The notes beneath the pieces are model-generated. The model saw only the letters and a list, made by a program, of their open reading frames with translations, had not been told where the DNA came from and ran no database searches. Source: Hippasteria phrygiana (taxonomy: Eukaryota > Echinodermata > Asteroidea > Valvatida > Goniasteridae). Taken from it: a DNA stretch of 64,000 nucleotides. Below, one piece after another: positions 19,501 to 33,400 of this stretch. The stretch spans positions 310,001 through 374,000 of the forward strand of contig JAZGUH010000105.1 of assembly GCA_037893225.1 (NCBI GenBank), in the 5' to 3' direction. Each line of letters opens with the position of its first letter. Position 1 is the first letter of the stretch. Position numbers and translations under genes: made by a program.

Positions 19501-20882
19501 TTTTCTTCTAAAGACAATTTTGTGAAAATAAAAAATTCCATGTTTTTCTATGTGGAATTTGGTTGGACCCGATTGCCTGAAAATTGTCCTGTGTGACATG
19601 GCCCTTAGAGTGAGAGTGCTTGTGTTCGGGTTAGAATGTGAGAGTAAGAGATAGAGAGACAGAGGTTTTAAGGGTGCGGGTTTTAAGGGTGCGGGTTTTA
19701 GGGGTGCAGGTTTTAGGGGTGCGGGTTTTAGGGGTGCGGGTTTTAGGGGTGCGGGTTTTAGGGGTGCGGGTTTTAGGGGTGCGGGTTTTAGGGGTGCGGG
19801 TTTTAGGGGTGCGGGTTTTAGGGGTGCGGGTTTTAGGGGTGCGGGTTTTAGGGGTGCGGGTTTTAGGGGTGCGGGTTTTAGGGGTGCGGGTTTTAGGGTG
19901 CGGGTTTTAAGGGTGCGGGTTTTAAGGGTGCGGGTTTTAAGGGTGCGGGTTTTAAGGGTGCGGGTTTTAAGGGTGAGGGTTTTAAAAGTGCGGGTTTTAA
20001 GAGTGCGGGTTTTAAGAGTGCGGGTTTTAAGAGTGCTAGAGTTAGGGCCTTGTTACACACTGCAATTTTAACAAGCAATTTGTGGGCAAGTAACAGCGCT
20101 GCAGCCGAAAAGAAATTCTTCAAGTGCAATAAAGACATTTTTCTTCTAAAGACAATTTTGTGAAAATAAAAAATTCCATGTTTTTCTATGTGGAATTTGG
20201 TTGGACCCGATTGCCTGAAAATTGTCCTGTGTGACATGGCCCTTAGAGTGAGAGTGCTTGTGTTCGGGTTAGAATGTGAGAGTAAGGATAGAGAGACAGA
20301 GGTTTTAAGGGTGCGGGTTTTAAGGGTGCGGGTTTTAGGGGTGCGGGTTTTAGGGGTGCGGGTTTTAGGGGTGCGGGTTTTAGGGGTGCGGGTTTTAGGG
20401 GTGCGGGTTTTAGGGGTGCGGGTTTTAGGGGTGCGGGTTTTAGGGGTGCGGGTTTTAGGGGTGCGGGTTTTAGGGGTGCGGGTTTTAGGGGTGCGGGTTT
20501 TAGGGGTGCGGGTTTTAGGGTGCGGGTTTTAAGGGTGCGGGTTTTAAGGGTGCGGGTTTTAAGGGTGCGGGTTTTAAGGGTGAGGGTTTTAAAAGTGCGG
20601 GTTTTAAGAGTGCGGGTTTTAAGAGTGCGGGTTTTAAGAGTGCTAGAGTTAGGGCCTTGTTACACACTGCAATTTTAACAAGCAATTTGTGGGCAAGTAA
20701 CAGCGCTGCAGCCGAAAAGAAATTCTTCAAGTGCAATAAAGACATTTTTCTTCTTAAGACAATTTTGTGAAAATAAATAATTCCATGTTTTTCTATGTGG
20801 AATTTGGTTGGACCCGATTGCCTGAAAATTGTCCTGTGTGACATGGCCCTTAGAGTGAGAGTGCTTGTGTTCGGGTTAGAAT

Positions 20883-23800
20883 GTGAGAGTAAGAGATAGA
20901 GAGACAGAGGTTTTAAGGGTGCGGGTTTTAAGGGTGCGGGTTTTAGGGGTGCGGGTTTTAGGGGTGCGGGTTTTAGGGGTGCGGGTTTTAGGGGTGCGGG
21001 TTTTAGGGGTGCGGGTTTTAGGGGTGCGGGTTTTAGGGGTGCAGGTTTTAGGGGTGCGGGTTTTAAGTTAGGGCCTTGTTACACACTGCAATTTTAACAA
21101 GCAATTTGTGGGCAAGTAACAGCGCTGCAGCCGAAAAGAAATTCTTCAAGTGCAATAAAGACATTTTTCTTCTTAAGACAATTTTGTGAAAATAAAAAAT
21201 TCCATGTTTTTCTATGTGGAATTTGGTTGGACCCGATTGCCTGAAAATTGTCCTGTGTGACATGGCCCTTAGAGTGAGAGTGCTTGTGTTCGGGTTAGAA
21301 TGTGAGAGTAAGAGATAGAGAGACAGAGGTTTTAAGGGTGCGGGTTTTAAGGGTGCGGGTTTTAGGGGTGCGGGTTTTAGGGGTGCGGGTTTTAGGGGTG
21401 CGGGTTTTAGGGGTGCGGGTTTTAGGGGTGCGGGTTTTAGGGGTGCGGGTTTTAGGGGTGCGGGTTTTAGGGGTGCGGGTTTTAAGGGTGCGGGTTTTAG
21501 GGGTGCGGGTTTTAAGGGTGCGGGTTTTAGGGGTGCGGGTTTTAAGGGTGCAGGTTTTAAGTTAGGGCCTTGTTACACAATGCAATTTTAACAAGCAATT
21601 TGTGGGCAAGTAACAGCGCTGCAGCCGAAAAGAAATTCTTCAAGTGCAATAAAGACATTTTTCTTCTAAAGACAATTTTGTGAAAATAAAAAATTCCATG
21701 TTTTTCTATGTGGAATTTGGTTGGACCCGATTGCCTGAAAATTGTCCTGTGTGACATGGCCCTTAGAGTGAGAGTGCTTGTGTTCGGGTTAGAATGTGAG
21801 AGTAAGAGATAGAGAGACAGAGGTTTTAAGGGTGCGGGTTTTAAGGGTGCGTGTTTTAGGGGTGCGGGTTTTAGGGGTGCGGGTTTTAGGGGTGCGGGTT
21901 TTAGGGGTGCGGGTTTTAGGGGTGCGGGTTTTAGGGGTGCGGGTTTTAGGGGTGCGGGTTTTAGGGGTGCGGGTTTTAGGGGTGCGGGTTTTAGGGGTGC
22001 GGGTTTTAAGTTAGGGCCTTGTTACACAATGCAATTTTAACAAGCAATTTGTGGGCAAGTAACAGCGCTGCAGCCGAAAAGAAATTCTTCAAGTGCAATA
22101 AAGACATTTTTCTTCTTAAGACAATTTTGTGAAAATAAAAAATTCCATGTTTTTCTATGTGGAATTTGGTTGGACCCGATTGCCTGAAAATTGTCCTGTG
22201 TGACATGGCCCTTAGAGTGAGAGTGCTTGTGTTCGGGTTAGAATGTGAGAGTAAGAGATAGAGAGACAGAGGTTTTAAGGGTGCGGGTTTTAAGGGTGCG
22301 GGTTTTAGGGGTGCGGGTTTTAGGGGTGCGGGTTTTAGGGGTGCGGGTTTTAGGGGTGCGGGTTTTAGGGGTGCGGGTTTTAGGGGTGCGGGTTTTAGGG
22401 GTGCAGGTTTTAGGGGTGCGGGTTTTAAGTTAGGGCCTTGTTACACACTGCAATTTTAACAAGCAATTTGTGGGCAAGTAACAGCGCTGCAGCCGAAAAG
22501 AAATTCTTCAAGTGCAATAAAGACATTTTTCTTCTTAAGACAATTTTGTGAAAATAAAAAATTCCATGTTTTTCTATGTGGAATTTGGTTGGACCCGATT
22601 GCCTGAAAATTGTCCTGTGTGACATGGCCCTTAGAGTGAGAGTGCTTGTGTTCGGGTTAGAATGTGAGAGTAAGAGATAGAGAGACAGAGGTTTTAAGGG
22701 TGCGGGTTTTAAGGGTGCGGGTTTTAGGGGTGCGGGTTTTAGGGGTGCGGGTTTTAGGGGTGCGGGTTTTAGGGGTGCGGGTTTTAGGGGTGCGGGTTTT
22801 AGGGGTGCGGGTTTTAGGGGTGCGGGTTTTAGGGGTGCGGGTTTTAAGGGTGCGGGTTTTAGGGGTGCGGGTTTTAAGGGTGCAGGTTTTAAGTTAGGGC
22901 CTTGTTACACAATGCAATTTTAACAAGCAATTTGTGGGCAAGTAACAGCGCTGCAGCCGAAAAGAAATTCTTCAAGTGCAATAAAGACATTTTTCTTCTA
23001 AAGACAATTTTGTGAAAATAAAAAATTCCATGTTTTTCTATGTGGAATTTGGTTGGACCCGATTGCCTGAAAATTGTCCTGTGTGACATGGCCCTTAGAG
23101 TGAGAGTGCTTGTGTTCGGGTTAGAATGTGAGAGTAAGAGATAGAGAGACAGAGGTTTTAAGGGTGCGGGTTTTAAGGGTGCGTGTTTTAGGGGTGCGGG
23201 TTTTAGGGGTGCGGGTTTTAGGGGTGCGGGTTTTAGGGGTGCGGGTTTTAGGGGTGCGGGTTTTAGGGGTGCGGGTTTTAGGGGTGCGGGTTTTAGGGGT
23301 GCGGGTTTTAGGGGTGCGGGTTTTAAGTTAGGGCCTTGTTACACAATGCAATTTTAACAAGCAATTTGTGGGCAAGTAACAGCGCTGCAGCCGAAAAGAA
23401 ATTCTTCAAGTGCAATAAAGACATTTTTCTTCTTAAGACAATTTTGTGAAAATAAAAAATTCCATGTTTTTCTATGTGGAATTTGGTTGGACCCGATTGC
23501 CTGAAAATTGTCCTGTGTGACATGGCCCTTAGAGTGAGAGTGCTTGTGTTCGGGTTAGAATGTGAGAGTAAGAGATAGAGAGACAGAGGTTTTAAGGGTG
23601 CGGGTTTTAAGGGTGCGGGTTTTAGGGGTGCGGGTTTTAGGGGTGCGGGTTTTAGGGGTGCGGGTTTTAGGGGTGCGGGTTTTAGGGGTGCGGGTTTTAG
23701 GGGTGCGGGTTTTAGGGGTGCAGGTTTTAGGGGTGCGGGTTTTAAGTTAGGGCCTTGTTACACACTGCAATTTTAACAAGCAATTTGTGGGCAAGTAACA

Positions 23801-26240
23801 GCGCTGCAGCCGAAAAGAAATTCTTCAAGTGCAATAAAGACATTTTTCTTCTTAAGACAATTTTGTGAAAATAAAAAATTCCATGTTTTTCTATGTGGAA
23901 TTTGGTTGGACCCGATTGCCTGAAAATTGTCCTGTGTGACATGGCCCTTAGAGTGAGAGTGCTTGTGTTCGGGTTAGAATGTGAGAGTAAGAGATAGAGA
24001 GACAGAGGTTTTAAGGGTGCGGGTTTTAAGGGTGCGGGTTTTAGGGGTGCGGGTTTTAGGGGTGCGGGTTTTAGGGGTGCGGGTTTTAGGGGTGCGGGTT
24101 TTAGGGGTGCGGGTTTTAGGGGTGCGGGTTTTAGGGGTGCGGGTTTTAGGGGTGCGGGTTTTAAGGGTGCGGGTTTTAGGGGTGCGGGTTTTAAGGGTGC
24201 GGGTTTTAGGGGTGCGGGTTTTAAGGGTGCAGGTTTTAAGTTAGGGCCTTGTTACACAATGCAATTTTAACAAGCAATTTGTGGGCAAGTAACAGCGCTG
24301 CAGCCGAAAAGAAATTCTTCAAGTGCAATAAAGACATTTTTCTTCTAAAGACAATTTTGTGAAAATAAAAAATTCCATGTTTTTCTATGTGGAATTTGGT
24401 TGGACCCGATTGCCTGAAAATTGTCCTGTGTGACATGGCCCTTAGAGTGAGAGTGCTTGTGTTCGGGTTAGAATGTGAGAGTAAGAGATAGAGAGACAGA
24501 GGTTTTAAGGGTGCGGGTTTTAAGGGTGCGTGTTTTAGGGGTGCGGGTTTTAGGGGTGCGGGTTTTAGGGGTGCGGGTTTTAGGGGTGCGGGTTTTAGGG
24601 GTGCGGGTTTTAGGGGTGCGGGTTTTAGGGGTGCGGGTTTTAGGGGTGCGGGTTTTAGGGGTGCGGGTTTTAGGGGTGCGGGTTTTAAGTTAGGGCCTTG
24701 TTACACAATGCAATTTTAACAAGCAATTTGTGGGCAAGTAACAGCGCTGCAGCCGAAAAGAAATTCTTCAAGTGCAATAAAGACATTTTTCTTCTTAAGA
24801 CAATTTTGTGAAAATAAAAAATTCCATGTTTTTCTATGTGGAATTTGGTTGGACCCGATTGCCTGAAAATTGTCCTGTGTGACATGGCCCTTAGAGTGAG
24901 AGTGCTTGTGTTCGGGTTAGAATGTGAGAGTAAGAGATAGAGAGACAGAGGTTTTAAGGGTGCGGGTTTTAAGGGTGCGGGTTTTAGGGGTGCGGGTTTT
25001 AGGGGTGCGGGTTTTAGGGGTGCGGGTTTTAGGGGTGCGGGTTTTAGGGGTGCGGGTTTTAGGGGTGCGGGTTTTAGGGGTGCAGGTTTTAGGGGTGCGG
25101 GTTTTAAGTTAGGGCCTTGTTACACACTGCAATTTTAACAAGCAATTTGTGGGCAAGTAACAGCGCTGCAGCCGAAAAGAAATTCTTCAAGTGCAATAAA
25201 GACATTTTTCTTCTTAAGACAATTTTGTGAAAATAAAAAATTCCATGTTTTTCTATGTGGAATTTGGTTGGACCCGATTGCCTGAAAATTGTCCTGTGTG
25301 ACATGGCCCTTAGAGTGAGAGTGCTTGTGTTCGGGTTAGAATGTGAGAGTAAGAGATAGAGAGACAGAGGTTTTAAGGGTGCGGGTTTTAAGGGTGCGGG
25401 TTTTAGGGGTGCGGGTTTTAGGGGTGCGGGTTTTAGGGGTGCGGGTTTTAGGGGTGCGGGTTTTAGGGGTGCGGGTTTTAGGGGTGCGGGTTTTAGGGGT
25501 GCGGGTTTTAGGGGTGCGGGTTTTAAGGGTGCGGGTTTTAGGGGTGCGGGTTTTAAGGGTGCAGGTTTTAAGTTAGGGCCTTGTTACACAATGCAATTTT
25601 AACAAGCAATTTGTGGGCAAGTAACAGCGCTGCAGCCGAAAAGAAATTCTTCAAGTGCAATAAAGACATTTTTCTTCTAAAGACAATTTTGTGAAAATAA
25701 AAAATTCCATGTTTTTCTATGTGGAATTTGGTTGGACCCGATTGCCTGAAAATTGTCCTGTGTGACATGGCCCTTAGAGTGAGAGTGCTTGTGTTCGGGT
25801 TAGAATGTGAGAGTAAGAGATAGAGAGACAGAGGTTTTAAGGGTGCGGGTTTTAAGGGTGCGTGTTTTAGGGGTGCGGGTTTTAGGGGTGCGGGTTTTAG
25901 GGGTGCGGGTTTTAGGGGTGCGGGTTTTAGGGGTGCGGGTTTTAGGGGTGCGGGTTTTAGGGGTGCGGGTTTTAGGGGTGCGGGTTTTAGGGGTGCGGGT
26001 TTTAAGTTAGGGCCTTGTTACACAATGCAATTTTAACAAGCAATTTGTGGGCAAGTAACAGCGCTGCAGCCGAAAAGAAATTCTTCAAGTGCAATAAAGA
26101 CATTTTTCTTCTTAAGACAATTTTGTGAAAATAAAAAATTCCATGTTTTTCTATGTGGAATTTGGTTGGACCCGATTGCCTGAAAATTGTCCTGTGTGAC
26201 ATGGCCCTTAGAGTGAGAGTGCTTGTGTTCGGGTTAGAAT
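20883..26240. repeat. Tandem duplication with 2,679-bp period (six-monomer higher-order unit)
   Basis: Six successive A+B monomers starting after the links at 20883, 21302, 21796, 22245, 22664 and 23128 are repeated at 23562, 23981, 24475, 24924, 25343 and 25807, each offset exactly 2,679 bp. Private variants repeat too, for example GCGTGTTTT at about 21850/24529 and 23182/25861. Each six-monomer unit is itself two related triplets (offsets 1,362 and 1,317 bp). The left neighbour (20652-20849) and right neighbour (C at 26266) differ, which bounds the block. Confidence 0.9.
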
Positions 26241-29200
26241 GTGAGAGTAAGAGATAGAGAGACAGGGATAGATAGAGTGTTAGACTTACTCGTCTACAAA
26301 ACACCATAGGTCTGTTGTGCTGATCTAAGCCCACATCCTACAGCATGATTTCATATGCTCTCTATCTCACTAGGCCTTTCAGTTCTGTCCAGGATAATCT
26401 TGTATGGCCTCGAGGTCTTGAACAGCCAGGAGCCGGAGGTTTATCTCTCCTGGAGTTGATGGAAAAATAGAGTAAGCGAGTTAGGGGTGTTCAAATTAGT
26501 TGTTAAGAGTTAAGGGTTTGAGTGCACGTGTTAGGGTTAACGTTCAAGTTAGAGTGCAGGTTTTAAGGGTGCGGGTTTTAAGGGTGCGGGTTTTAGGGGT
26601 GCGGGTTTTAGGGGTGCGGGTTTTAGGGGTGCGGGTTTTAGGGGTGCGGGTTTTAGGGGTGCGGGTTTTAGGGGTGCGGGTTTTAGGGGTGCGGGTTTTA
26701 GGGGTGCGGGTTTTAGGGGTGCGGGTTTTAGGGGTGCGGGTTTTAGGGGTGCGGGTTTTAGGGTGCGGGTTTTAAGGGTGCGGGTTTTAAGGGTGCGGGT
26801 TTTAAGGGTGCGGGTTTTAAGGGTGAGGGTTTTAAGAGTGCGGGTTTTAAGAGTGCGGGTTTTAAGAGTGCGGGTTTTAAGAGTGCTAGAGTTAGGGCCT
26901 TGTTACACACTGCAATTTTAACAAGCAATTTGTGGGCAAGTAACAGCGCTGCAGCCGAAAAGAAATTCTTCAAGTGCAATAAAGACATTTTTCTTCTTAA
27001 GACAATTTTGTGAAAATAAATAATTCCATGTTTTTCTATGTGGAATTTGGTTGGACCCGATTGCCTGAAAATTGTCCTGTGTGACATGGCCCTTAGAGTG
27101 AGAGTGCTTGTGTTCGGGTTAGAATGTGAGAGTAAGAGATAGAGAGACAGAGGTTTTAAGGGTGCGGGTTTTAAGGGTGCGTGTTTTAGGGGTGCGGGTT
27201 TTAGGGGTGCGGGTTTTAGGGGTGCGGGTTTTAGGGGTGCGGGTTTTAGGGGTGCGGGTTTTAGGGGTGCGGGTTTTAGGGGTGCGGGTTTTAGGGGTGC
27301 GGGTTTTAGGGGTGCGGGTTTTAGGGGTGCGGGTTTTAAGTTAGGGCCTTGTTACACAATGCAATTTTAACAAGCAATTTGTGGGCAAGTAACAGCGCTG
27401 CAGCCGAAAAGAAATTCTTCAAGTGCAATAAAGACATTTTTCTTCTTAAGACAATTTTGTGAAAATAAAAAATTCCATGTTTTTCTATGTGGAATTTGGT
27501 TGGACCCGATTGCCTGAAAATTGTCCTGTGTGACATGGCCCTTAGAGTGAGAGTGCTTGTGTTCGGGTTAGAATGTGAGAGTAAGAGATAGAGAGACAGG
27601 GATAGATAGAGTGTTAGACTTACTCGTCTACAAAACACCATAGGTCTGTTGTGCTGATCTAAGCCCACATCCTACAGCATGATTTCATATGCTCTCTATC
27701 TCACTAGGCCTTTCAGTTCTGTCCAGGATAATCTTGTATGGCCTCGAGGTCTTGAACAGCCAGGAGCCGGAGGTTTATCTCTCCTGGAGTTGATGGAAAA
27801 ATAGAGTAAGCGAGTTAAGGGTGTTCAAATTAGTTGTTAAGAGTTAAGGGTTTGAGTGCACGTGTTAGGGTTAACGTTCAAGTTAGAGTGCAGGTTTTAA
27901 GGGTGCGGGTTTTAAGGGTGCGGGTTTTAGGGGTGCGGGTTTTAGGGGTGCGGGTTTTAGGGGTGCGGGTTTTAGGGGTGCGGGTTTTAGGGGTGCGGGT
28001 TTTAGGGGTGCGGGTTTTAGGGGTGCGGGTTTTAGGGGTGCGGGTTTTAGGGGTGCGGGTTTTAGGGGTGCGGGTTTTAGGGGTGCGGGTTTGAGGGGTG
28101 CGGGTTTTAGGGTGCGGGTTTTAAGGGTGCGGGTTTTAAGGGTGCGGGTTTTAAGGGTGCGGGTTTTAAGAGTGCTAGAGTTAGGGCCTTGTTACACACT
28201 GCAATTTTAACAAGCAATTTGTGGGCAAGTAACAGCGCTGCAGCCGAAAAGAAATTCTTCAAGTGCAATAAAGACATTTTTCTTCTTAAGACAATTTTGT
28301 GAAAATAAATAATTCCATGTTTTTCTATGTGGAATTTGGTTGGACCCGATTGCCTGAAAATTGTCCTGTGTGACATGGCCCTTAGAGTGAGAGTGCTTGT
28401 GTTCGGGTTAGAATGTGAGAGTAAGAGATAGAGAGACAGAGGTTTTAAGGGTGCGGGTTTTAAGGGTGCGGGTTTTAGGGGTGCGGGTTTTAGGGGTGCG
28501 GGTTTTAGGGGTGCGGGTTTTAGGGTGGGCAAGTAACAGCGCTGCAGCCGAAAAGAAATTCTTCAAGTGCAATAAAGAAATTTTTCTTCTTAAGACAATT
28601 TTGTGAAAATAAAAAATTCCATGTTTTTCTATGTGGAATTTGGTTGGACCCGATTGCCTGAAAATTGTCCTGTGTGACATGGCCCTTAGAGTGAGAGTGC
28701 TTGTGTTCGGGTTAGAATGTGAGAGTAAGAGATAGAGAGACAGAGGTTTTAAGGGTGCGGGTTTTAAGGGTGCGGGTTTTAGGGGTGCGGGTTTTAGGGG
28801 TGCGGGTTTTAGGGGTGCGGGTTTTAGGGGTGCGGGTTTTAGGGGTGCGGGTTTTAGGGGTGCGGGTTTTAGGGGTGCGGGTTTTAGGGGTGCGGGTTTT
28901 AGGGGTGCGGGTTTTAGGGGTGCGGGTTTTAGGGGTGCGGGTTTTAGGGTGCGGGTTTTAAGGGTGCGGGTTTTAAGGGTGCGGGTTTTAAGGGTGAGGG
29001 TTTTAAAAGTGCGGGTTTTAAGAGTGCGGGTTTTAAGAGTGCGGGTTTTAAGAGTGCTAGAGTCAGGGCCTTGTTACACACTGCAATTTTAACAAGCAAT
29101 TTGTGGGCAAGTAACAGCGCTGCAGCCGAAAAGAAATTCTTCAAGTGCAATAAAGACATTTTTCTTCTTAAGACAATTTGGTGAAAATACAAAATTCCAT

Positions 29201-32200
29201 GTTTTTCTATGTGGAATTTGGTTGGACCCGATTGCCTGAAAATTGTCCTGTGTGACATGGCCCTTAGAGTGAGAGTGCTTGTGTTCGGGTTAGAATGTGA
29301 GAGTAAGAGATAGAGAGACAGGGATAGATAGAGTGTTAGACTTACTCGTCTACAAAACACCATAGGTCTGTTGTGCTGATCTAAGCCCACATCCTACAGC
29401 ATGATTTCATATGCTCTCTATCTCACTAGGCCTTTCAGTTCTGTCCAGGATAATCTTGTATGGCCTCGAGGTCTTGAACAGCCAGGAGCCGGAGGTTTAT
29501 CTCTCCTGGAGTTGATGGAAAAATAGAGTAAGCGAGTTAGGGGTGTTCAAATTAGTTGTTAAGAGTTAAGGGTTTGAGTGCACGTGTTAGGGTTAACGTT
29601 CAAGTTAGAGTGCAGGTTTTAAGGGTGCGGGTTTTAAGGGTGCGGGTTTTAAGGGTGCGGGTTTTAGGGGTGCGGGTTTTAGGGGTGCGGGTTTTAGGGG
29701 TGCGGGTTTTAGGGGTGCGGGTTTTAGGGGTGCGGGTTTTAGGGGTGCGGGTTTTAGGGGTGCGGGTTTTAGGGGTGCGGGTTTTAGGGGTGCGGGTTTT
29801 AGGGGTGCGGGTTTTAGGGGTGCGGGTTTTAGGGTGCGGGTTTTAAGGGTGCGGGTTTTAAGGGTGCGGGTTTTAAGGGTGCGGGTTTTAAGGGTGAGGG
29901 TTTTAAGAGTGCGGGTTTTAAGAGTGCGGGTTTTAAGAGTGCGGGTTTTAAGAGTGCTAGAGTTAGGGCCTTGTTACACACTGCAATTTTAACAAGCAAT
30001 TTGTGGGCAAGTAACAGCGCTGCAGCCGAAAAGAAATTCTTCAAGTGCAATAAAGACATTTTTCTTCTTAAGACAATTTTGTGAAAATAAATAATTCCAT
30101 GTTTTTCTATGTGGAATTTGGTTGGACCCGATTGCCTGAAAATTGTCCTGTGTGACATGGCCCTTAGAGTGAGAGTGCTTGTGTTCGGGTTAGAATGTGA
30201 GAGTAAGAGATAGAGAGACAGAGGTTTTAAGGGTGCGGGTTTTAAGGGTGCGGGTTTTAGGGGTGCGGGTTTTAGGGGTGCGGGTTTTAGGGGTGCGGGT
30301 TTTAGGGTGGGCAAGTAACAGCGCTGCAGCCGAAAAGAAATTCTTCAAGTGCAATAAAGACATTTTTCTTCTTAAGACAATTTTGTGAAAATAAAAAATT
30401 CCATGTTTTTCTATGTGGAATTTGGTTGGACCCGATTGCCTGAAAATTGTCCTGTGTGACATGGCCCTTAGAGTGAGAGTGCTTGTGTTCGGGTTAGAAT
30501 GTGAGAGTAAGAGATAGAGAGACAGAGGTTTTAAGGGTGCGGGTTTTAGGGGTGCGGGTTTTAGGGGTGCGGGTTTTAGGGGTGCGGGTTTTAGGGGTGC
30601 GGGTTTTAGGGGTGCGGGTTTTAGGGGTGCGGGTTTTAGGGGTGCGGGTTTTAGGGTGCGGGTTTTAAGGGTGCGGGTTTTAAGGGTGCGGGTTTTAAGG
30701 GTGAGGGTTTTAAAAGTGCGGGTTTTAAGAGTGCGGGTTTTAAGAGTGCGGGTTTTAAGAGTGCTAGAGTCAGGGCCTTGTTACACACTGCAATTTTAAC
30801 AAGCAATTTGTGGGCAAGTAACAGCGCTGCAGCCGAAAAGAAATTCTTCAAGTGCAATAAAGACATTTTTCTTCTTAAGACAATTTTGTGAAAATAAATA
30901 ATTCCATGTTTTTCTATGTGGAATTTGGTTGGACCCGATTGCCTGAAAATTGTCCTGTGTGACATGGCCCTTAGAGTGAGAGTGCTTGTGTTCGGGTTAG
31001 AATGTGAGAGTAAGAGATAGAGAGACAGAGGTTTTAAGGGTGCGGGTTTTAAGGGTGCGGGTTTTAGGGGTGCGGGTTTTAGGGGTGCGGGTTTTAGGGG
31101 TGCGGGTTTTAGGGGTGCGGGTTTTAGGGGTGCGGGTTTTAAGTTAGGGCCTTGTTACACAATGCAATTTTAACAAGCAATTTGTGGGCAAGTAACAGCG
31201 CTGCAGCCGAAAAGAAATTCTTCAAGTGCAATAAAGACATTTTTCTTCTTAAGACAATTTGGTGAAAATACAAAATTCCATGTTTTTCTATGTGGAATTT
31301 GGTTGGACCCGATTGCCTGAAAATTGTCCTGTGTGACATGGCCCTTAGAGTGAGAGTGCTTGTGTTCGGGTTAGAATGTGAGAGTAAGAGATAGAGAGAC
31401 AGGGATAGATAGAGTGTTAGACTTACTCGTCTACAAAACACCATAGGTCTGTTGTGCTGATCTAAGCCCACATCCTACAGCATGATTTCATATGCTCTCT
31501 ATCTCACTAGGCCTTTCAGTTCTGTGCAGGATAATCTTGTATGGCCTCGAGGTCTTGAACAGCCAGGAGCCGGAGGTTTATCTCTCCTGGAGTTGATGGA
31601 AAAATAGAGTAAGCGAGTTAGGGGTGTTCAAATTAGTTGTTAAGAGTTAAGGGTTTGAGTGCACGTGTTAGGGTTAACGTTCAAGTTAGAGTGCAGGTTT
31701 TAAGGGTGCGGGTTTTAGGGGTGCGGGTTTTAGGGGTGCGGGTTTTAGGGGTGCGGGTTTTAGGGGTGCGGGTTTTAGGGGTGCGGGTTTTAGGGGTGCG
31801 GGTTTTAGGGGTGCGGGTTTTAGGGGTGCGGGTTTTAGGGGTGCGGGTTTTAGGGGTGCGGGTTTTAGGGGTGCGGGTTTTAGGGGTGCGGGTTTTAGGG
31901 GTGCGGGTTTTAGGGGTGCGGGTTTTAGGGTGCGGGTTTTAAGGGTGCGGGTTTTAAGGGTGCGGGTTTTAAGGGTGCAGGTTTTAAGGGTGCGGGTTTT
32001 AAGGGTGAGGGTTTTAAGAGTGCGGGTTTTAAGAGTGCGGGTTTTAAGAGTGCGGGTTTTAAGAGTGCTAGAGTTAGGGCCTTGTTACACACTGCAATTT
32101 TAACAAGCAATTTGTGGGCAAGTAACAGCGCTGCAGCCGAAAAGAAATTCTTCAAGTGCAATAAAGACATTTTTCTTCTTAAGACAATTTTGTGAAAATA

Positions 32201-33400
32201 AATAATTCCATGTTTTTCTATGTGGAATTTGGTTGGACCCGATTGCCTGAAAATTGTCCTGTGTGACATGGCCCTTAGAGTGAGAGTGCTTGTGTTCGGG
32301 TTAGAATGTGAGAGTAAGAGATAGAGAGACAGAGGTTTTAAGGGTGCGGGTTTTAAGGGTGCGGGTTTTAGGGGTGCGGGTTTTAGGGGTGCGGGTTTTA
32401 GGGGTGCGGGTTTTAGGGGTGCGGGTTTTAGGGGTGCGGGTTTTAGGGGTGCGGGTTTTAGGGGTGCGGGTTTTAAGTTAGGGCCTTGTTACACAATGCA
32501 ATTTTAACAAGCAATTTGTGGGCAAGTAACAGCGCTGCAGCCGAAAAGAAATTCTTCAAGTGCAATAAAGACATTTTTCTTCTTAAGACAATTTGGTGAA
32601 AATACAAAATTCCATGTTTTTCTATGTGGAATTTGGTTGGACCCGATTGCCTGAAAATTGTCCTGTGTGACATGGCCCTTAGAGTGAGAGTGCTTGTGTT
32701 CGGGTTAGAATGTGAGAGTAAGAGATAGAGAGACAGGGATAGATAGAGTGTTAGACTTACTCGTCTACAAAACACCATAGGTCTGTTGTGCTGATCTAAG
32801 CCCACATCCTACAGCATGATTTCATATGCTCTCTATCTCACTAGGCCTTTCAGTTCTGTCCAGGATAATCTTGTATGGCCTCGAGGTCTTGAACAGCCAG
32901 GAGCCGGAGGTTTATCTCTCCTGGAGTTGATGGAAAAATAGAGTAAGCGAGTTAGGGGTGTTCAAATTAGTTGTTAAGAGTTAAGGGTTTGAGTGCACGT
33001 GTTAGGGTTAACGTTCAAGTTAGAGTGCAGGTTTTAAGGGTGCGGGTTTTAAGGGTGCGGGTTTTAGGGGTGCGGGCTTTAGGGGTGCGGGTTTTAGGGG
33101 TGCGGGTTTTAGGGGTGCGGGTTTTAGGGGTGCGGGTTTTAGGGGTGCGGGTTTTAGGGGTGCGGGTTTTAGGGGTGCGGGTTTTAGGGGTGCGGGTTTT
33201 AGGGGTGCGGGTTTTAGGGGTGCGGGTTTTAGGGGTGCGGGTTTTAGGGGTGCGGGTTTTAGGGTGCGGGTTTTAAGGGTGCGGGTTTTAAGGGTGCGGG
33301 TTTTAAGGGTGCAGGTTTTAAGGGTGCGGGTTTTAAGGGTGAGGGTTTTAAGAGTGCGGGTTTTAAGAGTGCGGGTTTTAAGAGTGCGGGTTTTAAGAGT
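26010..33400. repeat. Pair of related blocks offset by about 5,137 bp
   Basis: C modules at 26266 and 27600 (1,334 bp apart) correspond to those at 31403 and 32737 (also 1,334 bp apart). Both pairs carry the CACGTG variant in the right part of C. Offsets of 5,137 bp hold at several landmarks, with 15-bp-multiple shifts inside arrays. A related 1.7-kb unit lies between them (C at 29322). Confidence 0.8.
28525..28685. repeat. B module lacking its left 37 bp (class with 8 copies)
   Basis: The A-array passes directly into B at GTGGGCAAG (TTTTAGGGTGGGCAAG), deleting the left terminal repeat. The same junction recurs with B ends at 28685, 30467, 33912, 34809, 35705, 39714, 40611 and 41508. Identical breakpoints and regular 897-bp spacing (33.6/34.5 and 39.4/40.3/41.2 kb) show one deletion event that was later amplified. 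GGGTG/GTGGG microhomology is present at the join. Confidence 0.9.
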
